Origin: a virus
DNA length: 33,018 nucleotides
Direction: 5' to 3' (one strand)
Virus record (IMG/VR): IMGVR_UViG_3300042502_000159
Location: 1 to 33,018 of that record
Part shown: positions 1 to 7,942 of the stretch, piece after piece
Numbering within the stretch: position 1 is the first letter of the stretch
Layout: each line of letters opens with the position of its first letter
Program-made: the position numbers and the translations under genes
Notes under the pieces: generated by a model
Told to the model about the DNA's origin: nothing
The model's database searches: none
The model's input: only the letters and a program-made list of their open reading frames with translations

Positions 1-1882
1 CAATAATCTGATAGCGAGTAACATTCGTAGTTGGGATCTCTGATGGCTGGACAACATTGACTTCTTTATTGAACTTGGGAAACTTGGTGGCGTGGGACTT
101 AACTGGAACCCCGTACGCGCGAATTAGGATCTCCTCCCGAGGCCTTCCAACTAGGGTCTCCTTGATTCGCTCGTAGCCACCGAAAGGGTTGTCCTTGCTG
201 TGGAAGTAGTGTACGCTGGCATTTCGCTTCTTACTCCGTTGGACATAGGGTACAAGCTCGCCGTTGAGCAGCTCAGCCTCGACGCTCTGGACGCTTGTAG
301 CACCATCTAAGTATTCCTTAATAACTTCCGTCCACCCATCAATCGGGGTGAATGTTACCAGCATCTTGGAGTTGCGGGTAGCAAGACGGAAACGCAGGGT
401 GTCAATAAGCTCGTTACCAAGTAAGTACTCGTCGAGCCATACTCCGATGTTGTGCCACTGGGGGTCACGGCTACCAAGCTCCGCACCTTCTAGGATAGTT
501 GGGTTATTCTGATACTGAGAGTAGGTCTTAAAGATGATCTGCGAAGCATTAGGCAAGATTAACGAGTTATCCGTGAACCCGTTCTTCTTCGTGTACGAGA
601 TGTAAGCGTTAGCCGAGGTTTGCTTTGTCCTCATCTCATGCGGCAACCAGTTCCACACCGCGCTTTGTTGCTGGCGAATGCTGACCTCCGAGGTCTGAGC
701 GAAACAGAAGATCTCCGATTTTGGGTTTTCGATGGCAGCCTTGACTACGCAGTAAGAACCCCACGCAGTTTTTCCCGAGTTGTGATGGGGGACTCCAGCT
801 ACAATGTAGTTGTTGTAGATTGGAACATGGAAATCCCAGACATAATCCTCTCGGAGGTAATTGATCTTGACAACTCGGCGGGAATAGATAGGGTGTCGGT
901 ATGCCGAAGCACAACTCAATAACTTACCCAATAGATCAAATACGCTTTTGGATTGCTGAAGGATGGACTCAAGCGAATATCTCGGAAAAGCTGGCAAAGG
1001 AGCTAGATCCACGTGTGACCCCGAAGCTGATTTACAAGGTTTGCAAAAAGCACGGTATACAATGCCAGCGGACAGGTCCACGAAGCGGCGAAGGACATCC
1101 CGAATGGAAAGGTGGCAGGATCGTGAACAAGGACGGGTACATTGAGCTTTATTGCCCGAACCACCCAAACGCTCGCAAGCACACGCGCTATATCCTTGAG
1201 CATCGTCTAGTGATGGAGAAGCATCTTGGTCGGCATTTAACCCGCTCGGAAGTTGTTCACCACAAGAACGGAGTGAAAGACGATAATCGCATTGAGAATC
1301 TTGAACTGTTTGAAAGCAATGCTCGCCATCTTGAGGTGACTCTAAAGGGTTGCGTTCCGAACTGGACTGAGGATGGCAAGCGCAGAATGGGCTTGAAAGC
1401 TCGTCGTTCAGCTTGATGTCTCCGACTGGCATCCACCCCAACTTGTGAAGGACAAGGTGAGACTTCGAACAACGAAATGATTCGCCATTATCTAAAATAA
1501 CTTCGTAAATTCCCTGCTTGTCTTTTCTAAAGGATGGCTGTGCTTTGGCTATAACTACCTTCTCACCATCCCAGGCGTGTACATGGAAGTCGCTATTTAG
1601 GCTCATCACGCACTTGCTGCGCTTTAGGACTGGGTCATAAATCTCTTGCTCTGGGGCAAGACACCTGTTTCCCCCAAGTGCTAGAACCTCAGAGACTTGC
1701 GATAATTGCTCTTCAGCCTTCTCCCAATGCGGAAGCCTAAATCCATAGCGAAATGGGTCTTTCTCAGCATTCTCGATGGCCTCATGGTACACCCGATGAA
1801 GCTCAATGAGATCATCTGGCTCCATCAAGGCTACCTCGTCATCGCTAGGAGGCTGGAGAATTGGATGTTTGCGCCACTGCAT
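1..1882 (-). CDS. terL: Terminase large subunit, intein-containing, C-terminus cut by window edge
   Basis: This is the ATP-driven DNA packaging motor and nuclease that fills the procapsid. The frame starts at the ATG at 1882-1880, overlapping the preceding stop as TAATG, and stays open to the window edge. Before splicing it covers 73 N-extein residues, a 295-residue intein and about 259 C-extein residues. The N-extein ends LALGGNR and the C-extein begins SGKTAWGSY, so ligation rebuilds a Walker A motif GGNRSGKT. A Walker B-like stretch IGVWLDEYL lies about 120 residues after the junction. The C-terminal nuclease domain lies beyond position 1. The gene follows terS and a zinc-ribbon gene, the usual packaging order. 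Identification as terminase rests on these motifs and the context. Confidence 0.93.
   Translation of the reverse strand, partial: MQWRKHPILQPPSDDEVALMEPDDLIELHRVYHEAIENAEKDPFRYGFRLPHWEKAEEQLSQVSEVLALGGNRCLAPEQEIYDPVLKRSKCVMSLNSDFHVHAWDGEKVVIAKAQPSFRKDKQGIYEVILDNGESFRCSKSHLVLHKLGWMPVGDIKLNDELSSPFCACHPQSSSERNPLESPQDGEHCFQTVQDSQCDYRLSLRSCGEQLPSGLNADQDASPSLDDAQGYSACACERLGGSGNKAQCTRPCSRSCHLSIRDVLRRFVDLSAGIVYRAFCKPCKSASGSHVDLAPLPAFPRYSLESILQQSKSVFDLLGKLLSCASAYRHPIYSRRVVKINYLREDYVWDFHVPIYNNYIVAGVPHHNSGKTAWGSYCVVKAAIENPKSEIFCFAQTSEVSIRQQQSAVWNWLPHEMRTKQTSANAYISYTKKNGFTDNSLILPNASQIIFKTYSQYQNNPTILEGAELGSRDPQWHNIGVWLDEYLLGNELIDTLRFRLATRNSKMLVTFTPIDGWTEVIKEYLDGATSVQSVEAELLNGELVPYVQRSKKRNASVHYFHSKDNPFGGYERIKETLVGRPREEILIRAYGVPVKSHATKFPKFNKEVNVVQPSEIPTTNVTRYQII
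779..1663 (-). other. Intein in the TerL Walker A loop, with an antisense gene in its middle
   Basis: This is a protein-splicing element of 295 residues. Block A starts at Cys1 (CLAPEQEIYDP). Block B is NGESFRCSKSHLVL with His69. An N4-like segment GWMPVGDIKLNDEL spans residues 76-89. Block F is VWDFHVPIYNNYIV, and block G ends VPHHN followed by Ser+1 of the C-extein. The splicing halves are about 82 and 41 residues, typical of a mini-intein. The ~172 residues between them (about 83-254) are rich in Ser, Cys, Leu and Arg and show no LAGLIDADG or HNH motif in this frame, because they are the antisense reading of the HNH gene at 901-1416. I checked every codon from 1882 to 721 and found no stop. 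Splicing activity is inferred from the conserved termini and the P-loop insertion site. Confidence 0.92.
901..1416 (+). CDS. HNH homing endonuclease encoded antisense inside the intein
   Basis: This 171-residue protein has a helical, probably DNA-binding N-terminus (ITYPIDQIRFWIAEGW, residues 6-21), a basic linker with GEGHPEWKGG, and an HNH_3-type core with LEHRLVMEKHLGRHL, EVVHHKNGVKDDNRIENLEL and ARHLEV. The length and domain order suit a complete phage HNH enzyme. The gene lies wholly within the intein but on the other strand. Its 3' end overlaps the codons of the N4-like splicing segment by about seven codons. AGGG at 890-893 is a partial ribosome site. A weak promoter-like TTGGAA-15 nt-CATAAT lies at 820-846. 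By family knowledge such enzymes cut intein-less alleles to drive homing. That this one serves the surrounding intein is inference. Confidence 0.92.
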   Translation: MPKHNSITYPIDQIRFWIAEGWTQANISEKLAKELDPRVTPKLIYKVCKKHGIQCQRTGPRSGEGHPEWKGGRIVNKDGYIELYCPNHPNARKHTRYILEHRLVMEKHLGRHLTRSEVVHHKNGVKDDNRIENLELFESNARHLEVTLKGCVPNWTEDGKRRMGLKARRSA

Positions 1883-2235
1883 TAGTTCGTTTTATACGCA
1901 CCAGTCTCCATTAGGATGTCTTTGATGTGATACACGCTATCACACTCCTCGCAACAAAACGCATCCTCTTCGGCTGGGAACGACCCTCTATTCCCGTCAA
2001 CAAAGTGAAGCTCTCGACGCTTCTTGCAATGTTTGCACACGCCAATGAATGGCTTAACGAACTTCTCCAGCACCACATTCCAAATCTTAGCGTTGAACTT
2101 CTCCGCCAGATATGAGGCGTAGCAAAGCGTATGGCACTTATGCTTAATGCCGTCATGCTCAACCATGTAGTGGCGAACTAGATCCCCACCATCTTTGAGG
2201 TGGTCAGCGTATCTTGATTCTGGTTCTGGTATCAT
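1882..2235 (-). CDS. Zinc-ribbon-like protein between the terminase genes
   Basis: This 117-residue protein has two CxxC pairs, CKHC at residues 67-70 and CEEC at 95-98, separated by 24 residues. That spacing suggests one zinc site or ribbon. His31, His33 and Cys34 add further possible ligands upstream. The N-terminal half is acidic and histidine-rich. The ATG overlaps the terS stop as ATGA, and the stop overlaps the terL start as TAATG, so it is translationally coupled on both sides. The position suggests a packaging accessory or a small DNA-binding protein. I do not recognise the family. Confidence 0.8.
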   Translation of the reverse strand: MIPEPESRYADHLKDGGDLVRHYMVEHDGIKHKCHTLCYASYLAEKFNAKIWNVVLEKFVKPFIGVCKHCKKRRELHFVDGNRGSFPAEEDAFCCEECDSVYHIKDILMETGAYKTN

Positions 2236-2783
2236 TCTACGATTTCGGCTTCAACTGCTTGCGTTTTGACTTTATTGGCAATCCTGGACTTGGCTTCTGC
2301 GATCATCTTGGCAGCATCGTCAATAGACGGCCCCTTGCGATGCTCGACAATGGTACTCGCCATACCCGAGAGCTGTCCAGCTTTATCGGTCATAATGCCA
2401 ATAGTCAACGCCAATCGGTCTGGGGAGATTGCCTTGAGCTGGTCTGGGTCACGGCTCAGTTGTTCGGCTTTCTCGAACAACAGGTCTGTGTACTCAGCCG
2501 CAGCAATGGCGTAGCGTTTGGAGAACTCTTTACGCTTTGACTCCAGCGTATCGTTATGCCTCCACTCCAGCGCACGAACAGTCTCATGCGTCACCCTGCA
2601 TTTCTTAGCAATAGCATTGATACGCCCACCCTGTGCCAGCATCCAGAGAATCTGTGCCGCCACATTCGGGTTGTAGTTCTCGATAGTGTTCCGAGGGAAT
2701 TGCTTAGCCCTTTCCTTGACTTCAAGGAAAAACTCTTTCATTGCCTCTTTACTATCAATTGCTGATAGGTCTTCGTCGCTCAT
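2232..2783 (-). CDS. terS: Terminase small subunit (probable)
   Basis: This 183-residue protein would recognise phage DNA and load TerL. Residues about 45-75 (AQILWMLAQGG, then AIAKKCRVTHETVRALEWR) form a helix-turn-helix. The following region is long, charged and helical, suited to ring oligomerisation, and the tail is acidic (VEAEIVE). The length is typical of small terminases. It starts at the ATG at 2783-2781, overlapping the stop of the 45-residue gene upstream by ATGA, and ends in an ATGA overlap with the zinc-ribbon gene. The call rests on the HTH, the size and the position two genes before terL. No family-specific signature was identified. Confidence 0.75.
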   Translation of the reverse strand: MSDEDLSAIDSKEAMKEFFLEVKERAKQFPRNTIENYNPNVAAQILWMLAQGGRINAIAKKCRVTHETVRALEWRHNDTLESKRKEFSKRYAIAAAEYTDLLFEKAEQLSRDPDQLKAISPDRLALTIGIMTDKAGQLSGMASTIVEHRKGPSIDDAAKMIAEAKSRIANKVKTQAVEAEIVE

Positions 2784-2917
2784 TTGGTCTTCTTGCCGTT
2801 TTTAACCTTAACGGCCCCAGAGTGCAACTCTTTTTTGAGCTTATTCTGTTGCGTCGAGGAAAGCGGAGAGTTCTTACTAAGCAGGTAGCCTGCTTGCTTT
2901 TTACTTTTTGATTTCAT
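2780..2917 (-). CDS. Small basic protein upstream of terS
   Basis: A 45-residue lysine-rich protein begins MKSKSKKQAGYLLSKNSP and ends VKVKNGKKTK. The start at 2917 overlaps the last 17 bases of the 1380-residue virion protein gene, and its stop overlaps the terS start as ATGA. This tight coupling, with a sensible lysine-rich composition and no alternative use of the gap, supports a real gene. The charge suggests nucleic-acid binding. The function is unknown. Confidence 0.65.
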   Translation of the reverse strand: MKSKSKKQAGYLLSKNSPLSSTQQNKLKKELHSGAVKVKNGKKTK

Positions 2918-5900
2918 TTGCTTCAGTTATTTTTATTTTCTTGGGGTCTTTGACGAGATAGGTTGGGCTTCCCATTTCCATTTGAGAAAGCGTATCATAT
3001 CCAAGATTAAATAACTCTTGGACTAAATCATTTCTGCTTGTGAAATTAGCTGTATTCAGATCGTATTTTTCAGAAAAAGATGAGGATATCGCTTCTCCAT
3101 CTTTGCCCCATCCATCGTACAACCCACTAAGACGCTTTCTTTCCTCTAGTGTTGTTTTTTTAAAATTACTCCAATTTCTATTTTCTTTTCTCCACTTATT
3201 CCTTAAGATTTCCTTTTCTTTGCTCACCTTCGGGAAAAGTGTTCCCTTTTCCCAAACTGATGGAGGTTCTCCAAACATTTCGTCAGGGATTGTTTCAATA
3301 ATTAAATTCTTCAACTTGTTGTTATTAGGTGCTCTTTTATCAACAAGATCAACCCAGTCCTTGAACTGCCATAATTTAAGCACCTTTCCTTGAGCTGCGC
3401 TAACTGAATAAACCCTCCCTTTGTGTCCACTTTTATAGTCTCCTGCAATAGCGTAATCTTCAGCGAGTTTTTTTGATTTAGCTATCCATGTAGGTTTATC
3501 AAATTTTGTTATATTTTTCTCCTGAGACCCGTGAAAACCTTCAAGTTTGTATTGTGGGACAAGCTCTCCATTACGATTAAACCTTGGCGACTGGGGCATC
3601 AAATTGTCACGAAGGCTGTAGTAGGATGTAGGGCCAAATGGGATAACAACATCGCCTGAAGTCTTGATTGCGCTTTGAAGTCGGTCAAATGCAAATGTGC
3701 GGTAAATTCCAGTCACAAGGTCTGGTGAAACCTTTTGCATCATTGGGTTAATACCAAGCTGGCGAGTTGTTTGTTGACCTTGAACGGAGTTAATAAAGTT
3801 CTTCCGTCTCTGCCAGTTTTTAGGGTCTACGCTTTGATAGTAAGCATCAGTCGATTGGCCTCTGTTTTGAATCTCAACGGACTTCTCAATATCCTCATAG
3901 ATTTTTTTACGAGTAAGGTTTAGTTCCTTAGCGATCTTGTTTTTAACTGCTCGGTCAACATTTTTCTCAAGTTGGCGCAAGTCCATTGCTTCAAGATACA
4001 AGCGACCTTTTTTCAACACCCATTTCGTAGGAACCACATAGTTCTCCGTAAGACCGCCAAATTGTTCTGAACGCCCTTGTTCAATTGGTTTGTTAACAAG
4101 AAGAGTGCCATGCTTTGTCGGGACTTCAATTTCAGATTGAAGGAGCAAAGCCTTACCAAACTCGCCATCATCAATAACACCAGCTTCCTCTAGTGCCTTC
4201 AAGTGATCATCAGTAAGGGTTCCTTCTCCGTTGCCGTTTTTGTCGGGGATAAGAACACCGTTTGGCAGCTTCTCGCCACGCTCTACGATTTGCTTATTAA
4301 CTTGATCTAAAACGCTTGTTGCTTGATAGTGCTTAGGGTTATCGGATTTAACATCGACAACCTTCTGGACTCTCGCTGCTTTTGGCTTGCCAGCGGTTTC
4401 TCGGTACATTTGGCGCACCATCGCCTTTACTTCTGGCAGCTCCCTAAACCCGTCAGCAAGCAATCCTGTACCCATCACCATGCGTCCACCAGCATCAGTC
4501 GCTCCACCCATCTTAAAATGCAGGTTTTTAACAATAGGCGTAGCATTAAACAATGTTCTGAAACTACCCTCAACGGCACGACGAAGTGGAGTTTTACGGG
4601 ATTCTTTGTAAAGGTTGCCTTTAAGAGTATCCTCCAGTAGCGTCCGTACACCTTGATCGGTATAATACTCAACAGCAAGCTCATCTAAAGCCGCTGGAGT
4701 CATATCATTCTGCTCACGAAGGTTATTGTATTCGTTCGCCCACGCCTTGAACTCTGGATCTAACGTTCCGTCTGGATTGCGGACAAGCCCTGGCTGTGTG
4801 TCATCTCCCAACATCCGAGCTACGATTGCGCTATCCTTTTGCCACACATGCTGAATCATATGTCCAGCTTCGTGCATGGCTACTTCCTTTAAGAAGCCAA
4901 CCTTGTCGTTAATGTTTACAACGGCTTTGTTGCTAACTGGGTCAAACTTATTATTGCCAGTGGTGTTGATTTCCCACTTGAACGACCCAGGGTATGCCGC
5001 ATCAATGTTGGAAAGCGCATACCTAAAATCACGATCCTTTAGCCCATCAAACATGGCTATTTGGTCAGCATCTAGCTTGTTCCGATAGTTGGTCATCTGG
5101 TCAATGTTGACCTGCTCCATATCCTTCTTGCCACCAATAACTCGGCCCAGAGAACCAAATACCAGAGCATCACGGGCGGCATATTTAAGCGTGTTTTCAT
5201 CAACGCCTTGGGAGTTGATTGCGTTGTATGCAAATGTTGCTGGAGCGGCTTGAGCAGTACCCTTGGCCATGCTCGCGAAACCTCGCACAAGTGGTGTGGA
5301 GTAGTCACCAAGTGTGGCCACAGCGCGACCAATACCGCCAACACTTTCGTTTGCGGCTAAACGGCGAAAGAACGGTGTTGAACTACTTCTTTCAAGCAGT
5401 TCTTCGCTAACCGCATTGCCGAATTTGGACATTCTGCGTAGTGTTGGTACTGCCGCTATAAGCCCAACTCTAGCCCCCATATATACACCAATAGCTTGAT
5501 GGAATGGAATGGCGAGTCCAGTAGCGATTAGGGACGGTATCCTGTACCTAAGAACGCTTCTTTCAACTTTCTTTAGAAACCCATTAACAGCAGCAACCCC
5601 ATTCCCAAGTTTTTCAGCACCATTTGACAAACCTTTGGTTGCACCAGATGCTACGGCTCGAACAGCGTCTCCAGCCGTCTTGGCTGTATCCAAACCAATC
5701 TCAAGATGATTCGCAGTCTTACTTACATTCTGGATGCCGTCATCAATAATACCAAGGCGTGTTTGTACGGCTTGCGATTGAGCCGTTAAATCATCCAGCC
5801 GCCTAGTGAGTTCCGTTGCCTTTTCTGTAGCCCCAATGCGAAGAGCATCATCAAGCTGACCAGATACAGCCGCAGTCTCATCGGATAGTCTGGCGGCGTT

Positions 5901-7043
5901 GGCTAAAACGCTAGTCCTAGCGGTATTGAGTTCACGACCGTAATTGACAATCTCAATTCCCCTTTTTGCTTGGTTTGCTTTACGGACGGTTCTGATGATA
6001 TTAACACCAGCTCCAAGTCCAGCCGTGGCTAAACCAACAGCAAGGCCTGGAACATCTGCGGGAATGCTCGCGGCAGCGCGGACATTGTTAATGTCTTCCT
6101 CGTATTTTTTAAGACCTTGCTCTTCTCCAAATTCAGCTACATATTGAGATTTTGCTGATTCCTGAGCCTGAAGCACCTGCTCTCCAGCACCAATTATACT
6201 TGCGGTTTCAACCGCATCCATATCTTTTTGTGATCTTTCAATGAGGGCAAGTTTGTAGTCCCTTTTCTTATTCAACTCGTCAGCTTGTTCTTGCGGGACA
6301 TTTCCCATAGACACAGCCGCATCGAGTCTTTGCTTGTCAATAAATCTAGTTAATTTTGCACCGCTGGTTACTGCGGTTTCTAATATAGAATCAACTATCT
6401 CCGCGCTTTTAGCAGTCTGTTTGTCGTATGCCTCCCTAAGCGTTGCTGATTCTGAAATCTCCCCAATTGGATTAGCAATATCCCCAACACCTTTAGCTAT
6501 AGACGCAACACCAGCACCAAATTCCTCGAACGCTTCTGTCCATGTTCGTGTCGGTTCTGCGTCAATTCCGCTTTTTTTGCGTATTGCGTACAACTCAGCT
6601 TTTTTAGGATCAATGGCATCATCGCTCATTCCACCATCCAGATAAGCGGTAGGATCGGTAAGCTCGTCTAGACTTGTGGTAAAAGCCTCGCCTTTGGTGG
6701 TTAATACACCATTCTCCACAAGTCCACGATCTTCCAGAAGAAGGTAATCCTCACCAAGCTGTGTGGCGTTTCCTTCTTGATCCAAGATTCCACGGGCTTT
6801 CATGCCCTCTTCGGTCGTAAACTCTGGAATCTGGTACTCTTGTGGAGCGTGCAACTCTGTAAAAGCAGGACTAGTAAAACGAATGTCGTTAGGGTCTGGC
6901 TGAGTTACAACCTCACCAATTGACTCGTAAGACTGCCTCTGAGCCTCTAGGTTAGCCTTCTCTTGGTCAAGGTACTCAAAAATAGCGTCCCTTTCGAGCT
7001 TGCTGATTTCTGGATCTGCCTTCTCTTCTTCTGGAGTTGCCAT
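2901..7043 (-). CDS. Giant virion-associated protein with zinc-peptidase motif and C-terminal ART-like domain
   Basis: This 1380-residue protein is the largest gene here and probably an internal virion or ejection protein. Residues 1-300 are charged and helical. Two hydrophobic glycine/alanine-rich stretches follow (VPGLAVGLATAGLGAGVNII near 330-350, and IPSLIATGLAIPFHQAIGVY near 500-520). A thermolysin-type HEAGH motif lies at 724-728. Near the C-terminus FHGSQEKNITKFD (His1171), LAEDYAIAGDY, and GYDTLSQMEMGSPTYLVKDP resemble the H-Y-E/Q pattern and closing strand of ADP-ribosyltransferase-like domains of phage polyvalent proteins. The DNA of the last ~230 codons is visibly AT-richer than its surroundings. 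By family knowledge such domains enter the cell with the genome. Enzymatic activity is inferred only. Confidence 0.8.
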   Translation of the reverse strand: MATPEEEKADPEISKLERDAIFEYLDQEKANLEAQRQSYESIGEVVTQPDPNDIRFTSPAFTELHAPQEYQIPEFTTEEGMKARGILDQEGNATQLGEDYLLLEDRGLVENGVLTTKGEAFTTSLDELTDPTAYLDGGMSDDAIDPKKAELYAIRKKSGIDAEPTRTWTEAFEEFGAGVASIAKGVGDIANPIGEISESATLREAYDKQTAKSAEIVDSILETAVTSGAKLTRFIDKQRLDAAVSMGNVPQEQADELNKKRDYKLALIERSQKDMDAVETASIIGAGEQVLQAQESAKSQYVAEFGEEQGLKKYEEDINNVRAAASIPADVPGLAVGLATAGLGAGVNIIRTVRKANQAKRGIEIVNYGRELNTARTSVLANAARLSDETAAVSGQLDDALRIGATEKATELTRRLDDLTAQSQAVQTRLGIIDDGIQNVSKTANHLEIGLDTAKTAGDAVRAVASGATKGLSNGAEKLGNGVAAVNGFLKKVERSVLRYRIPSLIATGLAIPFHQAIGVYMGARVGLIAAVPTLRRMSKFGNAVSEELLERSSSTPFFRRLAANESVGGIGRAVATLGDYSTPLVRGFASMAKGTAQAAPATFAYNAINSQGVDENTLKYAARDALVFGSLGRVIGGKKDMEQVNIDQMTNYRNKLDADQIAMFDGLKDRDFRYALSNIDAAYPGSFKWEINTTGNNKFDPVSNKAVVNINDKVGFLKEVAMHEAGHMIQHVWQKDSAIVARMLGDDTQPGLVRNPDGTLDPEFKAWANEYNNLREQNDMTPAALDELAVEYYTDQGVRTLLEDTLKGNLYKESRKTPLRRAVEGSFRTLFNATPIVKNLHFKMGGATDAGGRMVMGTGLLADGFRELPEVKAMVRQMYRETAGKPKAARVQKVVDVKSDNPKHYQATSVLDQVNKQIVERGEKLPNGVLIPDKNGNGEGTLTDDHLKALEEAGVIDDGEFGKALLLQSEIEVPTKHGTLLVNKPIEQGRSEQFGGLTENYVVPTKWVLKKGRLYLEAMDLRQLEKNVDRAVKNKIAKELNLTRKKIYEDIEKSVEIQNRGQSTDAYYQSVDPKNWQRRKNFINSVQGQQTTRQLGINPMMQKVSPDLVTGIYRTFAFDRLQSAIKTSGDVVIPFGPTSYYSLRDNLMPQSPRFNRNGELVPQYKLEGFHGSQEKNITKFDKPTWIAKSKKLAEDYAIAGDYKSGHKGRVYSVSAAQGKVLKLWQFKDWVDLVDKRAPNNNKLKNLIIETIPDEMFGEPPSVWEKGTLFPKVSKEKEILRNKWRKENRNWSNFKKTTLEERKRLSGLYDGWGKDGEAISSSFSEKYDLNTANFTSRNDLVQELFNLGYDTLSQMEMGSPTYLVKDPKKIKITEANEIKK

Positions 7044-7051
7044 TTAATTAT

Positions 7052-7918
7052 TTATTGAAGTCGTCCTCTAAGTTTTTGAGTGGCCGTCTGCGGTTTATTT
7101 GGCTTAATATTCGGTTCGCCAGTCGCAGGAATCCCCGATATGTTGTATTTCTTATCTAGGTTTCGTTCTGCTCGGGAGAGTACTTCATCTTTTTCGGTAA
7201 GGTAATCCTTCCAAATTTTAGCGTTATCAGTTTCAACTGGAACGGTCATTTTGGATATGAATTTTCTGTCTTGTTCAGTTACTGGGGCAAGAGCGCGAAC
7301 GCTTTTTAGAACATCGCTAGTGGTGACCATAAGGGCATCTTTAATTAACGATTGGTTTTCTTGCGCCCACTCAGCACCAAATTCTGATGCTACGGCTCGA
7401 CCAAATCTAGCAATAGGTTCAGTTGGGCCTACAACATCACTCAAATCGGAAGCTAATAACTTTTTGATTTTTTCTCTTTCTGACTGAATGGAGTAGTAAG
7501 TATTCTCAGCTTCCGCGTTTTTCAGCACTTTTTCTTCCTCTTTTGCTGCGAGTTCCATTCTATCAACCTGCTCGGAAGTTGAAATAGGTTGTTCAAATAA
7601 AGCCGATGAAATCTTATCCGCTTGCTCAATTTGCCCAGCTCCAATAAGTTTGAATGCGGATTCAACCAATCTTGGGTTTAGTGTTCTGCCTTGTTGCTGA
7701 GCTTCTTCAACCTTTGCCCCAAACAATGCTGACGCACCTTCAATACGAGCGGCATTTGCTTGCTCTTGTTGTTGCCTTTCCGCGGCCTTTTGAGCCTCCT
7801 CTTGTTGAGACTTTAAGTACCTGTTATATTTTTCCTTAAACCCCGCAACCTTGTTTGGGGGTATCACTTGTCCAGGTTGAAATCCAAGCTCTTGTTTTAA
7901 GTATGTGTTAAAGTCCAT
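7052..7918 (-). CDS. Coiled-coil structural/ejection protein
   Basis: This 288-residue protein begins MDFNTYLKQELGFQPGQVIP. Residues about 30-150 are rich in Gln, Glu, Ala and Lys (QQEEAQKAAERQQQEQANAA), predicting a long coiled coil. The C-terminal half is more globular, with a basic end (TQKLRGRLQ). No signal peptide, membrane segment or enzymatic motif is visible. It sits between the giant virion protein and a small glycine-rich protein, in the same leftward series as the alanine-rich membrane-anchored protein, an arrangement seen in internal core or ejection proteins of podoviruses. The role is inferred from context and composition. Confidence 0.7.
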   Translation of the reverse strand: MDFNTYLKQELGFQPGQVIPPNKVAGFKEKYNRYLKSQQEEAQKAAERQQQEQANAARIEGASALFGAKVEEAQQQGRTLNPRLVESAFKLIGAGQIEQADKISSALFEQPISTSEQVDRMELAAKEEEKVLKNAEAENTYYSIQSEREKIKKLLASDLSDVVGPTEPIARFGRAVASEFGAEWAQENQSLIKDALMVTTSDVLKSVRALAPVTEQDRKFISKMTVPVETDNAKIWKDYLTEKDEVLSRAERNLDKKYNISGIPATGEPNIKPNKPQTATQKLRGRLQ

Positions 7919-7942
7919 TGTGAATTTATTTAGGCTTAATGA

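Noticed and set aside
620-922. 100-residue plus-strand frame before the HNH gene
   Set aside because: It mirrors the terL C-extein and the intein C-terminus and has no motif. Only the HNH frame beginning at 901 is supported.
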